A stretch of 64,000 nt of DNA from contig NC_018398.1 in the NCBI RefSeq assembly GCF_000208865.1, positions 372,001-436,000 of the forward strand. Direction: 5' to 3'. This document shows positions 46,812 through 58,019 of the stretch, piece by piece. Below the pieces are notes generated by a model that was not told the origin of the DNA, searched no databases, and saw only the letters and a program-made list of their open reading frames with translations. Position 1 is the first letter of the stretch, and each line of letters opens with the position of its first letter. A program made the translations under genes and the position numbers. Origin of the DNA: Neospora caninum Liverpool (taxonomy: Eukaryota > Apicomplexa > Conoidasida > Eucoccidiorida > Sarcocystidae).

Positions 46812-48689
46812 AGTGCACGCGAGAAACAGGCGTGAAAGAACTCGAGAGGGCGTCTCCTTGCAGCGGCAAGACGAGAGATAGAAAGGAGGACGCGGCAAAC
46901 ACGGCAACAGGGGGTTTCGCAAACAGCGACGCCTTCCGGATCGGATCTGAAGACACGATGCGGAGTTTCGCACGACCGCGGAGGCGGAAGAGTCGGCAGA
47001 AGAGGCCAGACATCGAAGGCGCTGGAGAACGCCCCCAAAACCCTCGGTTCCCGCTGCCGACGCGCGTTTGCGTGTAACAAGATTCTGAATCTTTGCACAA
47101 ACTACAAACTGATCTGTTCATAGAAATACATATACACCTGAAGATGTATATTTCAATGTAGGAGTGTACCCACACGTCCTTGTGATGCGTCGATTTCGAT
47201 TTTGTTTTCGACATGCGTCTTGGAAGACAAACTGCCTCTGTGAAAGCGACCGGTGGACTTTTGTTTTGTTGTGGCCTTCCACGTGTGCGCCGCCAAAAAA
47301 CTGCCTTGTTGATTTTCTTCGCACACTGCCTCGCTTGTAAAAACAGCGCCAGCGTGCCGCGAACCAAACTGGAAAGCAAACACAGGACCTCTCTACAAGA
47401 TATCTAAATACATATATACATATATACATATATGTATGTATGTATATATATATATATATGTATATACATATATATCTTATATATATATCTTATATATATA
47501 TATCTGTATACAATCGGTGCAGAGGTGGATATCACAGGAAACTGGCTGGGCGAGGGGGCGGAGCCTGAGGGGAGTGCTTCTTGTGTGTGGTTTCGAGTTT
47601 GGTGTAACGTTTTGTGACTTTCCAGCGCATGCCTTGTTCATCGGAGAAATCCTCTCATCGAAACTGCTCAATGCTTCTCAAGCTGCGAAGGACAAAGGCC
47701 TCCTTTTTTTCCCTGCGGTCCACGACTCCGCCCTTCCCTCCCGAGCTGCGTTCCCTCATCTCCCTTTTGTCTTGTGTTCGGGCTCTCTTCTGTTGCTGGT
47801 TCTCTCCTCTCCCTTATACCTGTTGTGTGCCTCTCTCTGTCTTCGCTGTTTCTCTCTGCCTTGGCGCTTTCCTGGTTCTCTGTATCTCTCCCCTTTCTCC
47901 CTTCTCCGTCTCGTTCTCTCTCCTTTCTCTTCTCTTCCTTCTCTCCTCTTTCTCTTCTCTTCCTTCTCTCCTCTTTCTCCCCTTTCTGGTTCTTTCTCCG
48001 CTTTTGTCGTTTTTCTCCTTCCCACTCATTCCTCTCTGCATATTTCTTCCATGCCGTTAGGAGCCGAAAGCGCATTGTTTCGACAATGGAGTCCGACAGG
48101 TTTGCTCGAATTCCTCTCCTCGAAGCAACACTCTCACTCCCGCAGCATAGTTGCATCCACGAACAGTTTTTTCACCAATGACAGGCTGAAAGCGAAAAGA
48201 AAGAAACAGACGGAAAAACAGAAAGGGAGGGAAATAGAGAAAGAGAACGAGAAGGAAATAGAGAGAGAAAGCGAGGAGAGAGCACAACTCGGCCGCGATC
48301 AGTCTGGGAGAAAGACATTCCTGCTTTTTTGGCAAATGAGAGACGAACTGTGTTTGTTCGCGAGAAATCGCGGGGAAAAAGAATATCGCGGCCGGGAAGA
48401 GCGTGGGGAGGCGTCGGCAACGACCGACAAAGGAGACACACTCGACGAAACCTAGAAAAAAAGTTGCGATAACCCAGAATCCTCCGCGCCGAAGACGTAA
48501 CCCCCACAGGGCGAGACTGTTGCGACGGCAGAAAAAACGATATATGCGCGGAAACTCTCCGGAGGAAAACGGCAAGATGAAAAGAACACGAGGAACACAA
48601 GAAAAAAAGAGGTGTTTCTTTTCGGGAAAAGAAGCGAAAAAAGTTGCCCATGAACAAGGCGAGATCATCTTTGCAAATCAACAGAACAC
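46812..48689. other. convergent intergenic region between V-ATPase B and Prp3; no gene seen
   Basis: About 1.9 kb holding both 3' UTRs. It contains a TA-rich microsatellite block (47405-47512) and a 360-base, almost purely pyrimidine stretch on the plus strand (about 47695-48055). Open frames across the CT tract are low-complexity by-products. Confidence 0.5.
47405..47512. repeat. TA/ATAC microsatellite block downstream of V-ATPase B
   Basis: Mixed TATATACA, TATG and TATATCT units over about 100 bases, in the convergent intergenic region. Confidence 0.9.
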
Positions 48690-51381
48690 CTAGAGGTCGT
48701 TGCTGACGGGACGGAACTTCTGTGCCATGTCCCAATAATGCTCCTGAAAAAACAGCACGCATTCACCCGTACGAAGTTCGATTCTCAGCCCTCAACTTCT
48801 CTCCAAAAGCAAAAAAGAACTCAAATCGTTCCACACACCCACAACTGCACAAAAGAAACAGGAACACCTAAACCACACATGTCCATACATACATATACAT
48901 ACATACATATACATACATACATATACATACATATACATACATATACATACGTACATACATACGTACATACATACATATACATACATACATATACATACAT
49001 ATACATACATATACATACATATACATACATACATATATGGAGAGATAACGACTTATTGCCCACGCATGTTCGTACGTGCGCATGCGAGAGCATCCCATAT
49101 CCAATCCTCTGCATCTAAAATCTCTCTATATCGCTCCCTTTCTCTCTGTCTATATGGCTGCGTACGGTATTCTTTTCTTTCAAAACGTCAACAAATCGCC
49201 TTTGTGTGTCTGTAAACGAGGATACACGTCTCCATCTGGGACGCACGGAGACAGTTCTGAATCTCGAGGTTGGGATGCATGCACTTCTTTTCCGAGTTTG
49301 TGCCTCGTTCTCAACGGGGCTTTGTGGACGCGTCACCGTGACCCTGAAAACCCTCAAGACAGGCGTCCTCTCCCCGTTTTGTTTTCTCGCCCCGTTGTCT
49401 CTTTTTGTCTCCTTTTGCTCTCCCTTTGGTCTGTGTTTTCTCGCGGTTTGCTCGCCTTTTTGTCTCACCACGTGTGCGAGCTTGAAGATTTTCTTTCCGT
49501 CCGCCTCGCCGGCCACGCGGTGGATTTTCCAACCGGAGAAGCTGTTTGTTCGGACGGTACCCTGGGCGAAAAAAATTCCCGATTCGAAAAGAATGACAGG
49601 AGAACGCAAAACCGGAGAATTCCCTCGAAGTTCCAATCGCCACTATCCAGACTCTCACATGCCCATCAGATGCCTCACCTAAATATACAAATATATATAT
49701 ATATATATACTTATGGAGAAGAGTAGGGATACACATCTGCATATATATATATATGTATATATAAGAAGTGTTCCACATGCAGGAGTGAATGAATCAAGAA
49801 GTGGGGGAGGCTGCGTTTCGGAACGAAAGCTCCATCTCGTTTTTCCCAGATGTTCTGCACGTGCGTTTTCGAGTTCCCTTCTTGGCTCTCTCCGCAGTGG
49901 AAGAACGGCCCCGCCCTTTTCTTTGAGGAAGAAGATCCATCTAAATCTTTCGACTTCCTGGTTGACGACGAACTGTTTAACGCGTCGTGGCCAGCGGAAT
50001 CCGCCCCTTTTCTTCCGCAGCGCCTTCTGTGCCTTTTCGGATATTCACCTGCCAAACGAGACAGCAGCTCTCGTCGTCGACGTCCGGCTTCGCGTCTTCC
50101 TCATCCTGTACAGAAGGGATAAAAAGCGAAAGGAGAGATCGACAGCGACATGAACACACAGATGCGAGACGAGAGAAGTGAGACCGAAAGACGCTGAGAC
50201 GCGGAAACTTCCACAAAGGGCCTTTCCACTGTCGTGCTTCGGCTTCTGATCTCAGCGTGTCGGTTCTTCTCTTTTTTCCGTTTCCTCCCCTCGACTTCTA
50301 AAGCCTTTCTTCCAGCTTCCACAGCCTCCTGAGGTTGAAAAGAGCCAAGAGAGATGGCCGTTCCCTTCCCCCGACCTAACGCATGCATCGCCACCCACAC
50401 AGTCGTGGTGCCCATCCTCTTTGAATTCCTTTTCCCGGCTTCCGCTGCATGCAGACGGCCTTTCGAGAAGCTGTCCTCTCTCGACTGCTTCGCTTCAAGA
50501 CAACGGAGAAAGAAAGAAACTCGCAATCCGCCCTTTCGTCACGGTCTCTGATTCCGACACACACACTCCCTAATCCTCTCTACACACTCTTTCTTGTGCT
50601 TCCTCTATCTCTCCCTCCACCTTTCTCTCTCCCTCTCTTTCTCTCATGCTTCCTCCTTCTCTCGTGCTTCGTCCTTCTCTCGTGCTTCGTCCTTCTCTCG
50701 TGCTTCGTCCTTCTCTCATCCTTCCTCTTTTTCTCCTCTTCTTTCCTGCGTCTCCCCCTCTTTCTTTCCTTCTTTCTCTCGCTTCTTGACTCACTTCGTC
50801 GTCGTCCACGGCCGAGCTGCCTTCGAGTTCGCGCCACTTGATGCGCCGGAGCATGAGGCTGCGGAATCTTTTGATGGAGACGAGAGATCCTGTGAATCGC
50901 AGCAAGAACGCACACCATTTCGGATGAGCGAGGAAAGAAACACGGAGAGACAACGAAGAAAGAAAGGGTGGCTTACCCTCCACGAGAACAATCGTCTTCA
51001 AAGAACTCGGGCAAATGACGGCCACGCCAGCGAGGTGGAGCTGCTGCGCATTGATATCCACCTGCGAAAAAAACGCGACAAAAAGAACAAGACTCTTTTA
51101 AACCGGAAGCACGTCGACATACGTAAACGCGATAAAAGCATTACGATACAGACTCTTCAAACCCTCACAGAATCTGCGTCTCCACATGCAGATATGCATA
51201 TTTCCTTGCACACTGGTAGCGAGTTGCTCGCGTAACTCGCACAGACCACATTTGTTTTCAGCAGATCTGTAATCTTAATCTGCCTACGGGAACAAAATGT
51301 TAACCGTGTTTCTCTCGCCTCTCATATTACACGCATCTGCAACCACATATATTTACATATATATATGAAGTATATATGCAC

Positions 51382-51412
<31 letters not shown>

Positions 51413-52038
51413 TGTATGTATGTATGTATGTATGTATGTATGTATATGTATGCATAAATACGTGCGCATCTGTTATATGCAGGCTGCGGCAAAGCAGAAT
51501 GCAGCTGTGTAGGGGCCTTTTGTTTTGTTTTTTACCTTGTACAGATGGCGCTTGTTGGTTAAGTCTTTGAGGCAGAAAAGGAGAACGTGAAACTCCCCGC
51601 TATGAGGTTTCTTCTGTGCGTCGGGCGGATAGACGCGCAGGCGAGAACAGAGAAGGGAAAGGGAGGAAGAGACACCGCACAGCGGCGAGAAAAACAGAGA
51701 GGAAAATGAGGAACCCTAGGCAGTTTGCCACGAACAACGCACTGAACATGCAACGTGAAGTAGATTCGCCACAGACGCAACATTCCGGGAACTCCAACGT
51801 CGTTCTTTCTCACGAGCATTCACACGCTGCATGCAGTTTAAACAGAGGCTGCGTACAGCTGCATACGTAAGTTTCCAGATTTCCACATCTTACACGAAAT
51901 GCACTTGCCTCTCTATACAGAGCTCAGCAACTGCTTTCCATCATTCTGCTGAGTGTTTTGCGTTGCTACCTGGCGCATTCGTCTACATAAAGCGCATCTG
52001 CGTGTATGCACGCATCTCATCGTATTTCTCGAGGCGCC

Positions 52039-52069
<31 letters not shown>

Positions 52070-55000
52070 TCCACACGCAAGCATATTATATACACAGGTA
52101 AATACGATTATACACACATATATATGTATATATGTATCTGTATATACAGCTCGACCCTGATGTGTACGGGTGTCTCTACACACGAGTGAATGCGTCATTT
52201 TTTTCTCAGAAAAGGGCGGGAGTTTTCACCGACCTGCCACTTGGCCGCATGCTTTTTGCTGCGGACTTCGGGGGCGAGCTTGCGGGCCTCGTTTCGTGCT
52301 TCATGGTCTTTCAGACGCTTCTCCATTTGTTCTCGAACTTCCTTTTCCACTTTCGAAGGATCCTGGAAGGAGCGAAACGGCGACATCGCGACGCAGGAGT
52401 GGAACGGACGAGAGACGCACAATGAAGGACGAGGCGAAAAATGGGGAACCGAGCGCAACGGGTGATGCAGGGAAACACGCTGACACCGACAATTTTGACG
52501 CCGGCAGAGAAGGCCACGACGCCCAAGAGGAGAGAAGGGGAAGAGACGGACGATCAAAAAACTCAGCAAGAAAGCGAGACTTACTGCGACAGCCTGGTCT
52601 CCAAGCACCCGCATCAAGTTGGTGAGTTTCACTTTCGGAGGCGGCGGCGGCATCAGACCTGAAGGCCAAACGGCAAAGATTGAGAAACGCAACGCTCCTC
52701 TCCCGTCCTTTTTTGAGAAGACGAATCCGCAGAGACAGAGAGACACTCAAATATGCATCTGCACGCACTTAGGTCCAGAAGCATGCAACAAGGTGTTGAC
52801 GACGCAGGCCGATGCTTGAGAAGGTAGACTGAGGCTCTCGCTCCGGGATTCAGAGCCACCAAACGCACATTTCATGCGACTGACAAAGAGCTAGCTATCT
52901 AGACGCACACACACACACGCATGAACGTCAATATAGATACGTAGGCTTGTCGTTCTTTGCGTGACTGCACGTCGCTGTGAGTGCATTTATCTCGCACTGG
53001 AGCCTGGCGATCCCTGTGTCTCCAAACTCTCCCAGCTCTGCCGTGCAGGCATGAAGCCCCCTTATTGGCCTCTGTACCGCACGCTGCATGCCTCTGCATG
53101 CGCACGAGAAGAGAGGTAGAACGGCACCTGCACTGCGTCTCTGCGTTTTGGAGACCGAGTTCCTACCCATTCGAATTTTGTCTTGCTTCTCTCTTTCCTT
53201 CTCCTGTCGCTTCCGCCGTCGGAGTTTCTTCCTAAAAAGTCGAAAAGACGCGCGGTGAAAAACGGGCGGGAGTGGCCACAGACAGCTCGTAACTGACGCA
53301 GCCAGCGCATCCCAAACTTTACACGTTTTCATCCACAAATACTAGTCCACGCCCCCTTAAACCTAAAGAAATGCGAAAATGCACTCACCAACTTCTCTAT
53401 CGGCCTACATGTGCAGTTCTACCTACATCGTCGCTCTGTCTTGGTACAGATGTTTGCTTTTTTATCGACGCTGATGACGCGTCCATGCACATGCGCCCAC
53501 GGCATACGTGCGGATACGGATCCACCTCTGCATATAGATGTATGTAGATAGCTGTGGAAAAGGACATGGAGACAAACGTATAACTGTGTATACGTATATT
53601 GTGACAAAATGCGTTTCTCTGCAAGGGTGCTCCGCCTCACCGTTCCTGTTTCGTAAGGTACATGTTGATGATGACGTTTGCCGCCGCGTCGATTGCAGGC
53701 TTCACGGGAACGGGATGCTCCACGAGGTTGTCTAGGGCATCCTGGAAAACCCGTTGGACACAGAAGTCGCTCGAAATTACTTGCTACCGTTTCCACTTCG
53801 CCGCACTTCAGAAACATCCACGATCCCCGCTCTCGAAAAGCCAGCGAATCTCCTGGGGGCTGCGTCTTCTAACCTCGAAGGATGGCCAAAGGTGAAAAAG
53901 GACGCATGCCAATCGTCGGATTTCGAGCCCAGCTCCCAATCCCACGCCTCACCATTTCTCGCCTCTCCCCCGTCTACACGCACACTCTCGCGTCATATAC
54001 ATATACATATATATATATATGAATGGAGAAAACGGTTCAGTTTTCGCTAGAGCTTTTCTTCGCCTGACTTCTTGCGGCAGAATCGCGTCAGGATGGGAGG
54101 CGTCGCTCTTGAGAATGCTTGCGTCCCACGGCTCGACACTGGGAGTCTGCGGAGTCTGTGCACGAGGAACACACACGCAGAGAAGAGAAAGGAACGGATG
54201 CGACGCCGGAAAAACGCGGAAACGCGCAAGACCGCGAGAAAACACGGCGGGGGAGTCGGCAGAGGCGAAAAAGACGCCTGAAAACGGAAGAGACTAGGCA
54301 GCACTGTGGAGACGTGCCACGTGCGAGAGGGGAAACCTTTCCCCAGCGCTCGTTTACCCATGCTTTGGCCAAGAAGTCAGGGGTCGTTTCTTCCTCGCTG
54401 GCCACAGGCGACTTGTCTTCCTCCTTCGCGGGTCCGTCGGCCTTTGCACCCTCCACAGGGACACCCGGCCTTCCGCGGGCGCGCTGGTCTTCGCCCCGCT
54501 CGCGCTCGCGTTCGGCCTTCTTCTCCATCATGTGCTGGTGATGCAGCATCTGCTGCTCCTGCTGGATGTACCGCCCGGCTTCCACGAACTCGAACGCTTT
54601 CCGCTTTCTCTGAAGGCGCAAAAAGACGCAAACGGACCGCACATACACAGAGGAAGGACGGTAACGGGGGAGAAACGATGGAGCGAAGAGACTCAGAAGG
54701 GAAGGAGAGAAGAAGAGAGAGCAGGGAAGGAGAGAAAAAGCAAGGGAAACACCGCAGGCCGACGCGGAGCACGAGACGCGCAGCGAGAAGCGGAACAAAA
54801 AGGAAGACTTTAGCGTGAGAAGAGGACGGAGACGGACTTTGTTACGAGCAGTCTTGACTGGAATCGAAGGGTCGAACCAAGGCTGCTCGGAGATGTCCTC
54901 GACGACGGCTTCGCGTGCCCCCGCAGCGCCCAAGGCCTTCGCGGTCTCCTCAATCTGGACAGGAAAAAGGCGAAACCCGAAAGAGGTGAACAAACAGCCG

Positions 55001-56640
55001 GAATGCGAAGGCGACGCGAACACAGAGTTGGAAAGGCCAAAAGGACGACGAAGCGCGAAAACAACAGAGACAGAACACAGCTGGCCAACAGGCGAGGAAC
55101 CCGTCCGTAGCCGACCAGCGCGCGCGGCCGCTCCTCTGCAAAGAGGACCTCTCTCCCGAGGCGTCCCTTGTGCTTCTTTGACGCGGAACCTCTTTTCTGC
55201 TTCTTCCTCCGCCACCTGCTTCCTTCTGCGTTCTCTCACCTCCTCTTCTGTCTTCTCTCTCTGCCTTCTCACCTTTCTTTCTTCTCTCTCTGCCTTCTCA
55301 CCTTTCTTTCTTCTCTCTCTGCCTTCTCACCTTTCCTTCGTTTTGAGCTCGGCGGTTGATCTTGAGGTCGCTGACGATGGTGCGTTTTTGGAGGGGGACG
55401 ACTTTTCCTTCTTCGTCGACTTCTCTGCCGAATTTGTCGAAGCGGAGAGGCCGCGGTCTCGCCTTCAGGACTGCGGCCAGTTTCTCCTGCTTGAGGCGCT
55501 CCGCCTCCTCGGCTTCTTGCTTCTTCAGTTGCTGGTCGTGAAGCAAGAGGAAGAGTTGCCGTTGCCTCGGATCCGCCGGCATCGCATCCCCCGCGGGACT
55601 GGGTCTGCTCACTTCCTGTCCACTCTCGGCCGCACCGAGAAGCGCCCTCAGAGTCAACGGCTGCGTCCCGCCCGCAGTTGGCTCTTCTCGCCCCGTCCCC
55701 ACTGTGTCTCCTGCGCCCGACGCGGGCCAGGAGGCTCGCAGCGTCGGCGCGTCGAGAAGTTGGTCGCGCTTGGCCTTCGCGGCCGCAGCGAGGGCGGTCG
55801 CCTGCGCGACGGCGATCGCCGAGGAGGCTGCGGAGACGCTCGCGGCCTTCTCGCCGGTGAGTTCCGCTGCAGCCGCCGCTGGACCTCGCGGGCGCTGACT
55901 CGCCTCCAGACCTTGGCAGGCCTTGAGTTGCTCCTGAATTTGTTTCTGAATCATCGCGGCGCGCTTCGCCTTCTCCAGCGCCTGGCGTGCGGCGCTTGCA
56001 GCCGCCTGCAGCGAAACCGACAACGAGGAAGGAAACGCACCGGCTGCGGCAACCGGGGCTGCAGGCGAGGAAGAAGGCGGTTGATCGCTCGCCTGCAGAA
56101 AGAGAGACAGCAGAGAGAGGGAAAAGCGGGGAAAAGTGGACCTGCGAGCGGAGACAGAAAGAGACGGAGAGGGGCAAAACAAAAACGGGCGCGAGGGACA
56201 GAGTCAAGAACTGCGAGCGAAAAAGAAGAGGCTTGTGGACGAGAACACAACGAAGAGGACACATCCACGAGGACGCGAAAAACGAAAACATCTAAATAGG
56301 GGCGAGAAACGAGGACAGAGCCAGAACAGAGAGAAGAACACAGACGAGGCGCGCGCACAGGACGAGCCGGCGGAGCGTCTCAGTCGCTCAGAAAGGCGGG
56401 GAAAAGAAGAGAAGAATCGTGAGAGAGACCGCTCTCGAGGGCAGAAAAACATCAGTCGTGGAACAGAAACGAAGCGCCAATCTGTGGGAAGCGGCACGCG
56501 TGTGCGGAGCGGAGAGCCGACGCTGGCGAAGAACGGAAAAAAAATTCTCTTACAATCGCGCCCCATCGCGTCCGTCTGGCCTTCTTTGAGTCATCCTCCC
56601 CGGGCTTTGCAGTCCCGTTTGGCTCAGTTTGCGGCTCCAT
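48690..56640 (-). CDS. PRPF3: U4/U6 small nuclear ribonucleoprotein Prp3
   Basis: Fifteen exons, 5' to 3': 56640-56554, 56092-55331, 54954-54838, 54609-54337, 54155-54069, 53741-53641, 53231-53167, 52658-52585, 52362-52234, 51613-51536, 51061-50977, 50889-50795, 50105-50049, 49561-49469, 48743-48690. All phases agree, giving about 718 residues (human PRPF3 has 683). Prp3 binds U4/U6 RNA and bridges it to U5 in the tri-snRNP. Family landmarks: DNLVEHPVPVKPAID and MYLTKQERKKLRRRKRQE, GLMPPPPPKVKLTNLMRVLG, then the C-terminal ferredoxin-like domain (INAQQLHLAGVAVICPSS, FRSLMLRRIKWRE, SCCLVWQGTV) ending EHYWDMAQKFRPVSNDL. The N-terminal half is Ala/Gln-rich and I see no PWI domain there, unlike in human. 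Two donors are non-optimal (GTCCGT after 54838, GTTTCC after 54337), but homology and phase support them. The start is the only ATG that fits exon 1. Confidence 0.93.
48880..49036. repeat. (ATAC)n array in the last Prp3 intron
   Basis: Tandem CATA units with periodic TATACA interruptions over about 155 bases, between exons 49561-49469 and 48743-48690. Apparent frames reading MYVYVCMY are repeat artefacts. Confidence 0.95.
50640..50725. repeat. 18-bp pyrimidine-rich tandem repeat in a Prp3 intron
   Basis: Three clean copies and degenerate flanking copies of CTCGTGCTTCGTCCTTCT, near the 5' end of the intron that follows exon 50889-50795 on the minus strand. Confidence 0.85.
51370..51452. repeat. 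(TATG)n array in a Prp3 intron
   Basis: About 17 tandem TATG units just 3' of exon 51613-51536 in the transcript sense. A TA tract in a neighbouring intron lies at 52041-52070. Confidence 0.95.
55253..55339. repeat. 29-bp tandem triplication covering a Prp3 5' splice site
   Basis: Three copies of a 29-base unit (plus strand CTTCTCTCTCTGCCTTCTCA, then CCTTTCTTT) start at 55253, 55282 and 55311. Each contains the donor AAAG|GTGAGA on the minus strand, at intron starts 55330, 55301 and 55272. Only the first donor met (exon end 55331) keeps frame with the next exon. Confidence 0.9.
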
Positions 56641-58019
56641 TTTCCAGGTTTTTGTGACCGTTCCCGCCTCGGCGACCAGAGGAAGAAAACGGAGATGTCG
56701 CGTCTGTCTTCACTTGCGGGTTTTCTCGTTCGTTGCGGACCACAAAAGGACACCGGCCGCTGCGCTCTCTCCGCGTCCTCTCTATCGGGCAATGCAGGCG
56801 AAGCGCGTTTTGTTGGCAAAGCGAGCAAGTCTCCGCTTCGCAGAGAAGACGGCGACCCGGAAGGGAACCCGCGCGAGAGAGAGAACCAAGGAGAGGAAAG
56901 GCAAAAGGGAGGAAAGACGAAAGGGAGGAAAGACGAAAGGGAGGAAAGACGAACGGGAGGAAAGACGAACGGGAGGAAAGACGAAAGGGAGGAAAGACGA
57001 AAGGGAGGAAAGACGAACGGGAGGAAAGACGAAAAGGAGGAAAGACGAAAGGGAGGAAAGACGAAAGGAGGAAGAGACGAATAAAACACCTCTTGCAGAA
57101 GACGGGAAGAGACTCGAGTTTTCTGTCCCGGAAAGAAAAATGTGAACTCCCTTTCTGGGTGAAGGGAAGTGGACGCAGGGTTCCGCCCGAGAAGCCGCAG
57201 TGCGTCAGAAGAACAGAAAGAACGAGGGAGAAAAGTCGAAGGACACAAAACGCAGAGAACTCTACTCTACAGTGGCCGGAACGAGCTGCCGGAAAGATGA
57301 AGTGGGGAGCGAACGGCAGAGAGGACACGAGGACTTCTCTCACAAGAGAGACGTGGAGAGAAGAGAAAGAGAGAGGAAAGAGGAGGAAAGAGGGAGAAGA
57401 CTGGGTCTCGCCCTTGGCGCGGCTCTTCGTTTCGACGGAATCCGGAAAAACACCGGCGGCAGCGCATCCGCCCCAGGCAGGAATGCAGAAGAGACACAGT
57501 CCAGCCGATTTATACAGACTCTGCTGGAAAAGACGTTGAAAAAAAGGAAGAGACTTCTTCTCTGAAAGGACCAGGCGGGGTTTTTCGCGCGTTGCTTCTC
57601 TCTCGTTCTCGCTTTTTTGTGTCTGCCACAGCTGGGCGTGCATGCACTTCGTGAAGTTCGCGCAAAATCCTCCTCTCCGGATTTGATGCCGGACCACCGG
57701 TTTTGCTCTCGACTTGAGTCCACCCTTCTTCTCTGTGTCTCCGCTTTCGGCTCTTCTCGCTTTCCGTCTTTCCTCTTTTTTTGTTTCTCCTTCCCCCTCC
57801 TTTCACCACAAAGGCCTCGCAACTCGTGGCCCGACTCGGTCTATCCGCAGGGACCTTTCCCTTACACTTTCAGACACACGTGTCTTTCCTCTGTGACAAT
57901 TTTCAGATTTTCTTTTTCTCGTCTGCTATTTCGAACCTCGCTCTGCTAGAGTCGGAGAGAGGAGCGGAGAGGGACGCGAAACGGGCGAGATGTCAATGCC
58001 GCTTTGAAAGCGTCTCTCC
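56641..58019. promoter_or_regulatory. divergent promoter interval between Prp3 and uS12
   Basis: About 1.4 kb between two genes pointing away from each other. GA-rich on the Prp3 side, where it holds a 16-bp minisatellite, and CT-rich toward uS12. No coding exon is convincing; the several long frames across the minisatellite exist because a 16-base unit cycles through all three frames without stops. Confidence 0.45.
56909..57080. repeat. 16-bp minisatellite upstream of Prp3
   Basis: Ten to eleven tandem copies of GGAGGAAAGACGAAAG, with an A/C variant (GACGAAAG or GACGAACG) switching in blocks. It begins about 270 bases upstream of the Prp3 ATG, in the divergent promoter interval. Confidence 0.95.

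Noticed and set aside
48880..49036. Regularly spaced repeats as a CRISPR-like array
   Set aside because: Eukaryotic intronic microsatellite with no unique spacers and no cas genes.
56629..57539. Three overlapping Lys/Arg/Glu-rich frames upstream of Prp3
   Set aside because: A stop-free 16-base minisatellite cycles through all frames; there are no other coding signs.
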